From Stappia sp. BW2 (GTDB taxonomy: Bacteria; Pseudomonadota; Alphaproteobacteria; Rhizobiales; Stappiaceae), in NCBI RefSeq assembly GCF_008107695.1, contig NZ_VIRG01000070.1:434001-498000 (forward strand): a stretch of DNA of 64,000 bases, given 5' to 3'. A model generated the notes under the pieces. It was not told the DNA's origin. It worked only from the letters and a program-made list of their open reading frames with translations, and did not search any database. Shown piece after piece: positions 27,387 through 35,735 of this stretch (positions within the stretch are counted from its first letter, which is position 1; every line of letters starts with the position of its first letter). The translations under genes were made by a program, and so were the position numbers.

Positions 27387-27413
27387 CTGACAAAGCGTTT
27401 TGCCGCGCCGACC

Positions 27414-28226
27414 TCAGTCGAGGAGGTGCAGATCCTTCAAACGCTGGGCGATGGCGCGAACCGTGTCGTCGTCATACCCGAGCCCCAGGTCGTTGCGCAT
27501 GAAGCGGCCAAGGTCTTCGGCTTCTTCAATCAGCCACTCCCGCTTGCTTCCTCCGCAGACAAAGCGGGCCCGACCGTCCAGGAAGCTGATGGAAGCGCGA
27601 TCTGTCAGCCGGTAGAATTTCATGCTGCCCGCAAAGGATTGCCTGGGTGAGGCGGCGCACAGGAAATTGGAAGCTTCGATATCGGCAGGGCGGACGTCGA
27701 CCCGGTCAAAGCCGTAAAGCGCAAACCAGCCCTCGTCGGTCTGCCGCTCCAGCACATGCTCTCCTGATTCTGCTTCGAAGCGGATCCGGTAGATCCGGTC
27801 GCGGATCTGCTGGTCTTCCGCCGAAACGCACACCGGTTCGGCAGGAGCCTGGCCGCCGAAGCCGGCATCAACCAGCCATTCGGCGCCATTCAAGGTCACC
27901 ACATGGGCAAGGTGCGTGCGTGCTCCGCCTTCGGGCGCTCCCATGCGCACCCGGGCGAGCACCTGCCCGGCGGAAAACCCGATGGCTGCCAATGCGTCGC
28001 CAAGTAGCAAGTTGAGCTCGAAACAGTATCCGCCACAGCGGTTTTGCACGAGCTTTTGCCAGAGACTGTCACGGTCAAGATCCGGGACCTTGCCCAGAAA
28101 AGGCAGGACATTTTCGAACGGGATAGCGCCAATCTGGGCTGTCTGAAGGGCCCGCAAACCGTCGAGTGTCGCCGGGCACGTCTCCAGACCAATACGGTCA
28201 AGATAGGCGGGGAGGTCGAAAGGCAA
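27414..28226 (-). CDS. nat: Arylamine N-acetyltransferase (TTG start)
   Basis: A 270-residue NAT enzyme that moves acetyl from acetyl-CoA to arylamines, hydrazines or related amines. The Cys-His-Asp triad is Cys68 (NRCGGYCFELN), His105 (ARTHLAHVV) and Asp120 (LVDAGFGG). The start is TTG 28226, because AAGGAGA (28235-28241 on the plus strand as TCTCCTT) lies eight bases upstream and the resulting N-terminus (PFDLPAYLDRIGLE) and length match the family; the longer ATG-started frame at 28361 adds an unrelated Pro-rich leader. Confidence 0.92.
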   Translation of the reverse strand: MPFDLPAYLDRIGLETCPATLDGLRALQTAQIGAIPFENVLPFLGKVPDLDRDSLWQKLVQNRCGGYCFELNLLLGDALAAIGFSAGQVLARVRMGAPEGGARTHLAHVVTLNGAEWLVDAGFGGQAPAEPVCVSAEDQQIRDRIYRIRFEAESGEHVLERQTDEGWFALYGFDRVDVRPADIEASNFLCAASPRQSFAGSMKFYRLTDRASISFLDGRARFVCGGSKREWLIEEAEDLGRFMRNDLGLGYDDDTVRAIAQRLKDLHLLD

Positions 28227-28394
28227 GGGCAGGCTCTCCTTGGGTTTCGGGGGCTGGTTGCATGTAGGTAAAGCCTTGGCCGTTGCCAAGGGACAGGGGG
28301 GCGGAGCAAGGCAGTTTATCGCCGTGAAGGAAGACTGCTGCGTGTCAGGAACGGTCCGCACCTAAGGGCGCTGTGCAGCAACAGGAAAAAGAAC

Positions 28395-28427
28395 AAAAAA
28401 AGGCCCGCCGCAAAGGGTGCGACGGGC
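28395..28427 (-). terminator. Terminator of ilvBN
   Basis: On the minus strand GCCCGTCGC and GCGGCGGGC (one mismatch) form a stem followed by seven T residues. It lies 22 bases past the ilvN stop. Confidence 0.85.
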
Positions 28428-28448
28428 TTCCGATCAGATGTCGATCTC

Positions 28449-29021
28449 TTAAAGGCCTTCCGGGCCGCGCTGAACGGCGGCGACGCCGGTGCGGGACACT
28501 TCGACCAGACCGAGCGGTTTCATGATGGAGATGAACTGCTCGATCTTGGAGGTCCGGCCGGTGATTTCGAAGACGAAATGTTCCGTCGTCGCGTCGATCA
28601 CGGTGGTGCGGAAAGCATCGCCAAGGCGCAAGGCTTCCAGGCGCTTTTCACCCATTCCGGCCACTTTCACCAGGGCGAGTTCGCGCTCCAGCGGCTTGTC
28701 CTGGTTGGCCCGCTTGGCACGAACGGTCAGGTCCGTCACGCGGTGCACCGGCACCAGCCGGTCAAGCTGGTGGCGGATCTGCTCGATGATCATCGGCGTG
28801 CCGGTGGTCACGATGGTGATGCGGGACAGGTGCTTCTCGTGTTCGGTTTCCGACACGGTCAGGCTGTCGATGTTGTAGCCACGGCCGGAGAACAGGCCGA
28901 TCACGCGGGCAAGAACACCCGGCTCGTTGTCGACGAGGAGCGATAGGGTGTGGGTTTCGATTTCATTGCTGACTTCGGCCAGGAAGTAGGCGGAAGGCGC
29001 ATCAACATTCTGTGCGTTCAT
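28449..29021 (-). CDS. ilvN: Acetolactate synthase small (regulatory) subunit
   Basis: IlvN/IlvH-type, 190 residues, the regulatory subunit that gives valine feedback control to acetolactate synthase. The N-terminal ACT domain reads TLSLLVDNEPGVLARVIGLF with SGRGYNIDSLTV; the C-terminal domain contains RELALVKV and EITGRTSKIEQFI. Thirty bases separate it from ilvB, so the two form one operon that ends in the terminator just downstream. Confidence 0.97.
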   Translation of the reverse strand: MNAQNVDAPSAYFLAEVSNEIETHTLSLLVDNEPGVLARVIGLFSGRGYNIDSLTVSETEHEKHLSRITIVTTGTPMIIEQIRHQLDRLVPVHRVTDLTVRAKRANQDKPLERELALVKVAGMGEKRLEALRLGDAFRTTVIDATTEHFVFEITGRTSKIEQFISIMKPLGLVEVSRTGVAAVQRGPEGL

Positions 29022-29050
29022 TGTCTTAAAGTCCTTTTGCCATCTTCACC

Positions 29051-30826
29051 TTAAACGAGCGACTTGCCTTCAGCGCTGATCGCGTTGGCAACAGCTTCGT
29101 CATTGGCTTCGTCCGGCAGTAGCATTTCGTTGTGAGCCTTGCCCGAGGGGATCATCGGGAAACAGTTGGTCAGATTGGCAACGCGGCAGTCGAACAGCAC
29201 CGGCTTGTCCACGGCGATCATCTCCTCGATGGCCCCGTCCAGATCACCCGGCTTTTCGACCCGGAACCCAACCCCGCCATAGGCATCGGCCAGCTTGACG
29301 AAGTCCGGCAAACTGTCGGTGTAGGAATGGGACAGGCGGTTGCCGTGCAGCAGCTGCTGCCACTGGCGCACCATGCCCATGTACTGGTTGTTCAGGATGA
29401 ACACCTTGACCGGCAGGCCGAACTGAACGGCGGTCGACATTTCCTGGATGTTCATCAGGATCGAGGCATCGCCGGCAATGTCCACGCACAGCGCGTCGCG
29501 ATGGGCGGTCTGGGCGCCGATGGCGGCCGGCAGGCCATAGCCCATGGTGCCGAGGCCACCGGAGGTGAGCCAGTGGTTCGGCTCCTCGAAGCCATAGAAC
29601 TGGGCCGCCCACATCTGATGCTGACCGACTTCCGTGGAAATGAAGGTCTTGCGGTGCTTGGTCAGTTCATAGAGCCGCTGGATCGCGTACTGCGGCATGA
29701 TGACGTCGCTGTTCGGCTTGTAGGCGAGCGAGTTGCGGGCTCGCCACTGATCGATCTGCGTCCACCAGTCTTTCATCGCCTTGGCGTCGGACTTCAACGA
29801 CGAAGACCGCCAGATCCGTACGAGGTCTTCCAGCACGTGGGCGACATCGCCGATGATCGGCAGGTCGACATTGATCGTCTTGTTGATGGAAGACGGATCG
29901 ATGTCGATGTGGACCTTCCGGGAATTCGGCGAGAAGGCGTCGGTCCGGCCGGTGATGCGGTCGTCGAAACGGGCGCCGATGCAGATCATCAGATCGCAGT
30001 CGTGCATGGTCATGTTGGCTTCGTAAGTGCCATGCATGCCCAGCATGCCGAGCCAGTTGTCACCGGAGGCCGGATAAGCGCCGAGGCCCATCAGGGTCGA
30101 GGTGATCGGGAACCCGGTCAGCGATACCAGTTCACGCAGCAACTGGCAGGCCTGCGGGCCGGAGTTGATCACGCCACCACCGGTATAGAGAACCGGTTTC
30201 TTGGCGGCTGCCATCATCTCGGCGGCCATGCGGATGCTGGCGGCATCGCCCTTCATCTGCGGACGGTAGCTCTTGTGTGCGGCGGCCGGGTTCGGCGTCG
30301 GGCCCTGATAGGTGCCGGTCGCGAACTGAACGTCCTTCGGAATGTCGACGACAACCGGGCCCGGACGGCCGGAGGTGGCGACATAGAAGGCTTCGTGCAG
30401 GATGCGCGGCAGGTCGTCGACGTCGCGCACCAGCCAGTTGTGCTTGGTGCAGGGGCGGGTGATGCCGACCGTGTCGCATTCCTGAAACGCATCGTTGCCG
30501 ATCAGATGCGTCGGCACCTGGCCGGAAATGCAGACAAGCGGAATGGAATCCAGCATGGCGTCGGTCAGGGCGGTCACCATGTTGGTGGCGCCGGGGCCGG
30601 AGGTGACCAGGGCAACACCAGGCTTGCCGGTGGAGCGGGCATAGCCTTCCGCGGCATGACCTGCGCCCTGTTCGTGCCGTACGAGAATATGCTCCAGACC
30701 TTCCTGCTGAATGATCTCGTCGTAAATGGGAAGCACAGCACCGCCCGGGTAGCCGAAGATTGTGTCAACTCCCTGGTCTTTCAGCGCCTGGATGACCATT
30801 TCGGCGCCGGTCATTTCCCGTGTCAT
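29051..30826 (-). CDS. ilvB: Acetolactate synthase large (catalytic) subunit
   Basis: A 591-residue biosynthetic acetolactate synthase (IlvB/IlvI type; the paralogue name is by convention). It joins two pyruvates, or pyruvate and 2-oxobutanoate, in valine, leucine and isoleucine synthesis. The catalytic glutamate is in VRHEQGAGHAAEGYAR (about 48-63), and the thiamine-diphosphate motif starts GDASILMNIQEMSTA and ends in ILNNQYMGMVRQW. AAGGACG lies about eight bases before the ATG. A leader-peptide attenuator sits 180-290 bases upstream. Confidence 0.97.
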   Translation of the reverse strand: MTREMTGAEMVIQALKDQGVDTIFGYPGGAVLPIYDEIIQQEGLEHILVRHEQGAGHAAEGYARSTGKPGVALVTSGPGATNMVTALTDAMLDSIPLVCISGQVPTHLIGNDAFQECDTVGITRPCTKHNWLVRDVDDLPRILHEAFYVATSGRPGPVVVDIPKDVQFATGTYQGPTPNPAAAHKSYRPQMKGDAASIRMAAEMMAAAKKPVLYTGGGVINSGPQACQLLRELVSLTGFPITSTLMGLGAYPASGDNWLGMLGMHGTYEANMTMHDCDLMICIGARFDDRITGRTDAFSPNSRKVHIDIDPSSINKTINVDLPIIGDVAHVLEDLVRIWRSSSLKSDAKAMKDWWTQIDQWRARNSLAYKPNSDVIMPQYAIQRLYELTKHRKTFISTEVGQHQMWAAQFYGFEEPNHWLTSGGLGTMGYGLPAAIGAQTAHRDALCVDIAGDASILMNIQEMSTAVQFGLPVKVFILNNQYMGMVRQWQQLLHGNRLSHSYTDSLPDFVKLADAYGGVGFRVEKPGDLDGAIEEMIAVDKPVLFDCRVANLTNCFPMIPSGKAHNEMLLPDEANDEAVANAISAEGKSLV

Positions 30827-31002
30827 TCGTTTCGTCCTTGCATTCTCGCCTGTTCGTCAGGCTTTGGCTCAACTTACTGTCTATTCTTCTTTCAGCCGTG
30901 CCCAAATGGGGCCAACTGAATCAAAACTGTCTGTCTGGCCCGACGCATGCGGCGTCAAAGATCCGGGCAGTGGTGGAAGAGGCAACGTCAGGAGGCGGGT
31001 AC

Positions 31003-31027
31003 AAAAAAAGGCCCCTTTGGGAGCCTT
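31003..31027 (-). terminator. Attenuator terminator ahead of ilvBN
   Basis: On the minus strand AAGGCTCCC, loop AAA, GGGGCCTT, then seven T residues: a Rho-independent terminator with one bulged base. It lies 29 bases after the leader-peptide stop and 177 bases before the ilvB start, where no gene ends, so its place fits transcription attenuation. Confidence 0.85.
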
Positions 31028-31055
31028 GGTCGCGCGCCATCCTGTCCGTACGGGG

Positions 31056-31112
31056 TTATCCCGCCGCGGAGGCGCGCTTTCCTACTACTACTAGAATGAG
31101 CGACATAGCCAT
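31056..31112 (-). CDS. ilv operon leader peptide (branched-chain amino acid attenuator)
   Basis: An 18-residue peptide MAMSLILVVVGKRASAAG from ATG 31112 to TAA 31056, with AAAGGA about ten bases upstream. Six consecutive codons encode Leu-Ile-Leu-Val-Val-Val, the products of the ilv pathway, and a T-tailed terminator follows. This is the standard design of ribosome-stalling attenuation: scarcity of charged tRNAs should stall the ribosome and prevent the terminator. GGCGCGC at 31071-31077, inside the peptide codons, can pair with GCGCGCC at 31032-31038, giving an early stem that stalling would open. TTGACA at 31230-31225 is a candidate -35 element; no convincing -10 was seen. Confidence 0.88.
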   Translation of the reverse strand: MAMSLILVVVGKRASAAG

Positions 31113-31459
31113 GTCGTCCCGGTCCTTTGATGCTGCAGGCCGTCTGGCCTGGGTCGACGTCGTTCAGAAACTTCCCGGAACCGGGAATGTCCCGCCAGTC
31201 TGAGGCAAGCCGCTATGAAAGCGGTGTCAACGAACTGGCTCAAGCCCGTGACGTCTGCCCCGGTCTTGATGCGCCGCACCCTAGTAAGGCGGATATGACC
31301 GGTCAAGCCTTAATTTCGAAAATTGCGCAAAAGAACATAGATGTTTCTGAAAGTTGCCTTTTGGGCGGCTTTCACGAGCTTTCCTTCCGGCTACGCCCGT
31401 TTTTCAAAAGGCGGCATTGGCTGCACGGGTGCCGTGATAAAAAATTGTCATAAAAACCG

Positions 31460-31488
31460 TTGCGCGAAAGGACATCGCACTATATACA
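31460..31488 (+). promoter_or_regulatory. Promoter of tRNA-Lys
   Basis: TTGCGC (31460-31465), a 17-base spacer and TATACA (31483-31488) form a sigma70-type promoter ending 45 bases before the tRNA. The region from 31113 to 31459 shows no other gene. Confidence 0.6.
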
Positions 31489-31533
31489 CCCGCCATCCGA
31501 CGTGCCGCGCGGTTCTCGCGGTCCTGTCGCTTT

Positions 31534-31609
<76 letters not shown>

Positions 31610-32147
31610 TCAACCTTCCTTTGAAATTGCTGAAGAAATTGCGGTAAAGCGCAATTTGTGCGCCGTGAAAGTACGACTATTTCCGGTGTCAGGTGGTTAT
31701 TTCCATTTGTGATGCTTTAAGCCTCTATCAAATTTTTGGTACGTGACCTCTCCCTCCTTTATACCTGTAGCGTTGTTTTGCGATCTGGAATAACCACATT
31801 TGATAGTAGAAAAATTATGCTGCGCAACCTTAGCATTTGTGGCTCAAGATAGGGCGCTGGGAAATGGGCTGATTGTTGGCTGGTCATGCTTTCATTACAA
31901 ACAATTGGGGGGGATCCGAACTTGCAAATGATCGTTGGTTGTTGCGCCAAGGCGCAATGCGAATTAAGTTTCTAAGCGATTGCAGGCGCAAATGATGGTA
32001 ATGATTTGATTACCATTTGTTCACATAAGCTTGTGTAAAGTTGTGTCATGAAGACCTACCACATGGTATGAATCAAAGTGCGTTGATTCACATTGACACT
32101 CTAAGGTGACGAAGGAGTGCTTCCTTTTTTGCCTGAAAGGAGTTGGA
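31610..32147. other. AT-rich non-coding stretch with inverted repeats
   Basis: Right after the tRNA the GC content drops sharply. No convincing gene is seen. Two exact 8-bp inverted repeats stand out: ATGGTAAT/ATTACCAT at 31995-32016 and TGAATCAA/TTGATTCA at 32069-32090, each with a six-base loop. A weaker hairpin AAGGA/TCCTT with a T-run lies at 32112-32130. No copy of the tRNA 3' end, as expected for an attachment site, was found within the islet. Confidence 0.5.
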
Positions 32148-32189
32148 ATGAATGAGAAAGCAAATGAAGGCTGGGGCGGTTTAACGTAA
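32148..32189 (+). CDS. Possible 13-residue micro-ORF
   Basis: ATG 32148 follows GAAAGGAG with good spacing and encodes MNEKANEGWGGLT before TAA. Twenty-six bases later comes a perfect terminator, so a short RNA could carry only this frame. It could be a leader peptide or chance. Confidence 0.25.
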   Translation: MNEKANEGWGGLT

Positions 32190-32215
32190 CCTTTCCACCT
32201 TCTAGAAGTTGTGAT

Positions 32216-32254
32216 ATGGCTTTGCGGAAGAAATTCCGCGAAGCCATTTTATTT
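32216..32254 (+). terminator. Strong terminator inside the tRNA-adjacent islet
   Basis: ATGGCTTTGCGGAA (32216-32229), GAAA tetraloop, TTCCGCGAAGCCAT (32234-32247; one wobble) and TTTATTT. It ends a short transcript that begins upstream and precedes the DUF4760 gene by 13 bases, which argues against a start for that gene at GTG 32211. Confidence 0.8.
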
Positions 32255-32267
32255 GGGGGGGCAGGTT

Positions 32268-32894
32268 GTGCTGGGGATTTTGACAATTGTTGGGCTACTT
32301 TTTTTTGTTGCCTCAATTTGCTTCTTATTGATTAGTTTGGATTGGGTTGTTGCTGTAGTCGGTTTGGCGCAAACAACTGATTTGAACGCGACATTGTTGA
32401 GTGGGATCGCAACACTATTGAGCATTTCTGCAGCTTTGTTTGCAGCTGTTCTAGGCCTTCAAAACCAGAGAGCGGTAAATCGCAGACGTCATACGATAGA
32501 TTTTATTAATCAAACCGAAAAAGACGGTACCTTTGTTGCTGCGCTGCAGACGTTTGTTACAGAAGCTAAGTCCGGAAATTTAGTGGAAAGTGGAAACCCT
32601 GAGCAGGAAGGAAGTAAAAAAGCTTTAGATGTACGATTAGTTTTGAATCATTTTGAAATAGTTGCGTTGGGAATAGATAATGGTGTGTTTGATGATAAGT
32701 TATATCAAAAATGGTTCAAGAGTGGCACAATACTTTATTGGGAATACGCATCGGAGTTTGTGACAGCCATACGCTCTAGAAGTAAATATAATAAGTCCTT
32801 CACAAATTTTGAAAAATTGGCCATCAGGTACAAGAAAACTGAAGAAGAATCTGATTCAAGAATTAGGCGTTGGTACAATACTGTAATTAATTGA
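32268..32894 (+). CDS. Membrane protein with DUF4760-like domain
   Basis: About 208 residues from GTG 32268. Two hydrophobic segments (about 2-25 and 42-67) anchor it, followed by a cytosolic helical domain containing HTIDFINQTEKDG and NHFEIVALGIDNGVFDDKLYQKWF, which match the DUF4760 pattern. Function unknown; such proteins occur in mobile and accessory regions. The start is chosen after the upstream terminator; GTG 32211 would place the start within that hairpin. Codon use is AT-rich, unlike the chromosomal neighbours, and the gene follows a tRNA, both signs of transfer. Confidence 0.7.
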   Translation: MLGILTIVGLLFFVASICFLLISLDWVVAVVGLAQTTDLNATLLSGIATLLSISAALFAAVLGLQNQRAVNRRRHTIDFINQTEKDGTFVAALQTFVTEAKSGNLVESGNPEQEGSKKALDVRLVLNHFEIVALGIDNGVFDDKLYQKWFKSGTILYWEYASEFVTAIRSRSKYNKSFTNFEKLAIRYKKTEEESDSRIRRWYNTVIN

Positions 32895-33083
32895 GGGAAA
32901 TAGTGAATTTTCAGATATCGTGTCCAGCTGTTTTCTGTTTTGTGTCATAGGAATATGAAAAATCTGGCCGACTTTATCTGGCGTAGGGTTCGGATGTAAT
33001 GGCGAATATTAGTTCTCTCTAATTTTTATTTTTACTACATCTTGCTGGCGTGATTGAATAACGCAGGTTTGAGAGGTTGCAAA

Positions 33084-33428
33084 ATGGATGTTATCTCCGG
33101 CATCAAACCGTCAGGCGTTCTGCAAGTGGTCGCCGCGGTTACAGCTTTGTTTGCACTGGCTAAATTAATACTCGACAACTCAGAGCGGATTCACAGAATT
33201 TGGTCAAACTTGCGGTCGTTTAAGCCTAAGTACATTGTTTTTCCAACGCCGGAAGAGATCGCAAAATACGGTGTGTCAATTCAACCCTCGTATCAGTATT
33301 CCGAAGAATATCTTAGAGACCTTGTGCCGGACGCGGCTAAAGCTAGAATTTCTGTATTGAGTCTAACTTTTGTTTTGGCTTTTGAATTGATTATTCTACG
33401 TCTCCTATATTTTGCATTTTTGAAGTGA
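33084..33428 (+). CDS. Hypothetical small membrane protein
   Basis: A 114-residue protein from ATG 33084 (GAGG seven bases upstream). It has one hydrophobic segment near the N-terminus (about 11-30, VLQVVAAVTALFALAKLIL) and one at the C-terminus (about 92-111), with a basic, helical and Pro-rich middle. No family recognised. Same AT-rich composition and strand as the DUF4760 gene 189 bases upstream; the pair may form a functional unit. Confidence 0.55.
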   Translation: MDVISGIKPSGVLQVVAAVTALFALAKLILDNSERIHRIWSNLRSFKPKYIVFPTPEEIAKYGVSIQPSYQYSEEYLRDLVPDAAKARISVLSLTFVLAFELIILRLLYFAFLK

Positions 33429-34040
33429 AGTATAGGCAAAGAGATAAACTTAGTTCTGCTCTCGTGCGTTGTCTGTTTCGAATATAGTGGCGATCGACTT
33501 CACTATATCGTGTGTGATGAGAGAAATAAAATATTAATCGTTGCTTTAAGCTCTTTCTGGTTGCGCTGTTTCAATTCAGTGACTTGTATGAAAATTTGTT
33601 TGTCTGAAATTTTTCGCATTTTCTTCTTATTTATTGATAAGCTTGAATAGTAATCTGTTGAGCTAGCGTATTATTTGGCGCGATCGGCATGCGAAATTTT
33701 TCGTAAGAGAATTGAGTGATCAAACAGACTAACTCATCCGCCAAGTCTTTCCTCTTGAAGCTTGTTAGGTCGATGCCTGTTTCTGGTACGTGTCGGTTTT
33801 CCACGCCTTGTACACGGTCGCAAATCTCCGGTTGAAAACTTCCATTCTTTCAGTCCCGTACCCGCAAGTTTTAACCTTGATATTTTTTCTTGTTTGACCG
33901 CCTTGGCAGACAACTTAACGTGCAGCCAAGCAGGGAAAATCGGTGCCTATCTAATCTAGTAGCAAACAAGGCGATTGCCGCGTTTGGCGCGGCGGCTGTT
34001 TGCGGGATGCGGATGAAGGGCGACATCAGACAGGACATCC
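33429..34040. other. AT-rich non-coding stretch with two hairpins
   Basis: No gene with support. An exact inverted repeat ATATAGTG/CACTATAT lies at 33482-33508 around an 11-base loop. At 33962-34003 GCAAACA/TGTTTGC encloses an inner GCCGCG/CGCGGC stem, a large hairpin that marks the return to high GC just upstream of the next gene. Between them are mostly A/T-rich tracts. Confidence 0.45.
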
Positions 34041-34757
34041 ATGCATAAACTGGATTTCGAGTTGGACAAGGCGCAGCTCAAACGTGCCTGGGGCGTTATA
34101 GACAGGGAGTTTCAACGCCTGGGGCTGACGTTGCGCCGCGGGTCGGATTTCGACGTGGTCGAAGCGATGGCGGCCGCCAGCGGTCTGAAGCGCCTGGAGG
34201 GGCATTTCACCCCCAGTCTGAACACTTACACGCCGTCTCAGGCTTTCTGGCTGGTGCTGGTGGATGAGGAGGACCGGATGGTAGGGCGCGTGTGTGCGCG
34301 CTTCGACAGGATGGCCTATCCGATGACCCTGACGGACTTCTGGCGCAAGTATTTTCACCGCTGCTATCCGAACGCGGAGGGCGGCAAGGTTGTCTTGAGC
34401 GACAAGCAGCCGCGCGTCGGCCGGCGGATTACCGGAGATGTGGTCTATCTCGGCGGGACGGAAGTCGCCAAGGAGTGGCGCGGGTCAAAGCTTGGCGGTC
34501 TGCTGAACCAGATGGCGCAGATCGAGGCGCTGGACGAGTGGGGCGCGGGTTTTTACTACGGCTGGGTGCAGGGCTTCAATTTCATGGATGGCTTCTGGCG
34601 CGACTGCGGCTTCACCCGGGCACATTTCCATGCATTGAACTGGGTTGAACCCTTGCCTGGTACGCTGGATGCCAATCTGATTTTTGTTGCGAATTCAGCT
34701 GACGATGTGTGCGATCTGATTGATAGGATCGCGAATGGACTTCAAGCAAAGTCATAA
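34041..34757 (+). CDS. Hypothetical protein, GNAT-like motif
   Basis: A 238-residue soluble protein. VAKEWRGSKLGGLLNQMAQIEAL (about 155-177) resembles the acetyl-CoA-binding motif A of GNAT enzymes (R-G-x-x-L/G-x-x-L), and GGTEVAKEWRG fits the preceding strand; the rest is not recognised, so acetyltransferase activity is a guess. GC content is back to the chromosomal level. Its last 146 bases overlap the end of the convergent gene on the other strand. Confidence 0.65.
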   Translation: MHKLDFELDKAQLKRAWGVIDREFQRLGLTLRRGSDFDVVEAMAAASGLKRLEGHFTPSLNTYTPSQAFWLVLVDEEDRMVGRVCARFDRMAYPMTLTDFWRKYFHRCYPNAEGGKVVLSDKQPRVGRRITGDVVYLGGTEVAKEWRGSKLGGLLNQMAQIEALDEWGAGFYYGWVQGFNFMDGFWRDCGFTRAHFHALNWVEPLPGTLDANLIFVANSADDVCDLIDRIANGLQAKS

Positions 34758-35217
34758 GGCAGAAGATCCGCGTAAAGCCTGCACCGGTGCGGAATTTCAC
34801 TAAAAGCCGCTGCAGGGTCATGTCCGGAACACCGTCTCCCAGCCTGTTTCCGGTGCGCTGCATGTCGAACCAGGGCTCACCATCCATCACGACCTGATAG
34901 GCATCGGCGACGCCCTTGCGGTAGACGGAGGGAAGGAAGCTGGTTGGCGGGCGTGGGGTCTCCGGCTCAAGCGCATGCGGAAAGAACCGGCGGAAAGTGC
35001 TGTTTTTGCCCGCAAAGGTCAGCGGTGGCACGTCGCCTGGTTCCGCGCTCGGCAGGGTCATGAGCAGGTATTGGCTCAGCTGCGTCATCCCGCTGTCTTG
35101 CGCGATGATGCCTTCGTTGTCGCGCCAGACCCGGAACAGAAACTGCGTTTTTTCTCCCGCCAATCCGTTTTCGATCAGCGAGAAGGGGAGCGGCTCAACA
35201 AAAGCGTTGTTGCTCAT
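34612..35217 (-). CDS. Hypothetical protein, PAS-like, with read-through tail
   Basis: About 201 residues from ATG 35217 (MSNNAFVEPLPFSLIENG). Residues 1-157 look like one compact domain (Q-F-L-F-R-V-W start, GNRLGDGVPDMTLQRLLVKF, FTRIFCLMTLLE at the end), distantly like PAS-type sensor proteins of this group. The last ~45 residues (HSRSYQSDRTHRQ...) have no such order and lie opposite the 3' end of the convergent gene, so a stop codon may have been lost. Function unknown. Confidence 0.5.
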   Translation of the reverse strand: MSNNAFVEPLPFSLIENGLAGEKTQFLFRVWRDNEGIIAQDSGMTQLSQYLLMTLPSAEPGDVPPLTFAGKNSTFRRFFPHALEPETPRPPTSFLPSVYRKGVADAYQVVMDGEPWFDMQRTGNRLGDGVPDMTLQRLLVKFRTGAGFTRIFCLMTLLEVHSRSYQSDRTHRQLNSQQKSDWHPAYQARVQPSSMHGNVPG

Positions 35218-35485
35218 GGACGCCTCCGAAGGGACTGGATTTCGGGAGAAATCCTTTTTGAATGGCTTCGGCATAAATGTCATATCTTGCCGCCGCCGCC
35301 AACTGGGCACGTTCGCCGTCACTCAGCCGACTGGTCTGGTCGTGATCGAAGAGATCGAAGCAATGGAAGTCCAGCAGAAACAGACAGTCATATCTCGCTG
35401 CAACTTCAAATATTTCCAGGAATTCGAGCTGCTCTTTTGTATATTGGTCTTCGCTCATCCCAGTCGCCTTGTCATAACATGTCAT
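35195..35485 (-). CDS. Hypothetical 96-residue acidic protein
   Basis: Starts at ATG 35485 (GAAAGG upstream) or ATG 35458 (MSEDQYTKEQ, AAGGCG upstream). Acidic and helical, with a Phe-Asp-rich patch LLDFHCFDLFDHDQTSRLSD (about 38-57). No family recognised. Its end overlaps the start of the PAS-like gene by 23 bases, so the two are probably co-translated. Confidence 0.5.
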   Translation of the reverse strand: MTCYDKATGMSEDQYTKEQLEFLEIFEVAARYDCLFLLDFHCFDLFDHDQTSRLSDGERAQLAAAARYDIYAEAIQKGFLPKSSPFGGVHEQQRFC

Positions 35486-35735
35486 TTTTGTTTTGCCTTT
35501 CGGACAATTTCCGGCGTGACGAGGTCCCATAAGCGGTCTGCGCGCCTGGAGGTTGCTGGCTTTTTCACCGGCAATGGTCTCCGGGCGTCCCCAAATGTGC
35601 AGAGGCCGCTTCAATCCGGGATAGCAAGGATCTCCTCTCGCCAATCTCAGATTATCAAACAAATTCGCGGCAGGCGAGTATTCTTCTTCAACTTCCCTTG
35701 GTGCTGAACCGGAGAGCCTATGGTCTGGCCCCATT

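Noticed and set aside
33762..33959. 65-residue frame in the AT-rich islet
   Set aside because: No ribosome-binding site, no recognisable domain and composition typical of chance frames.
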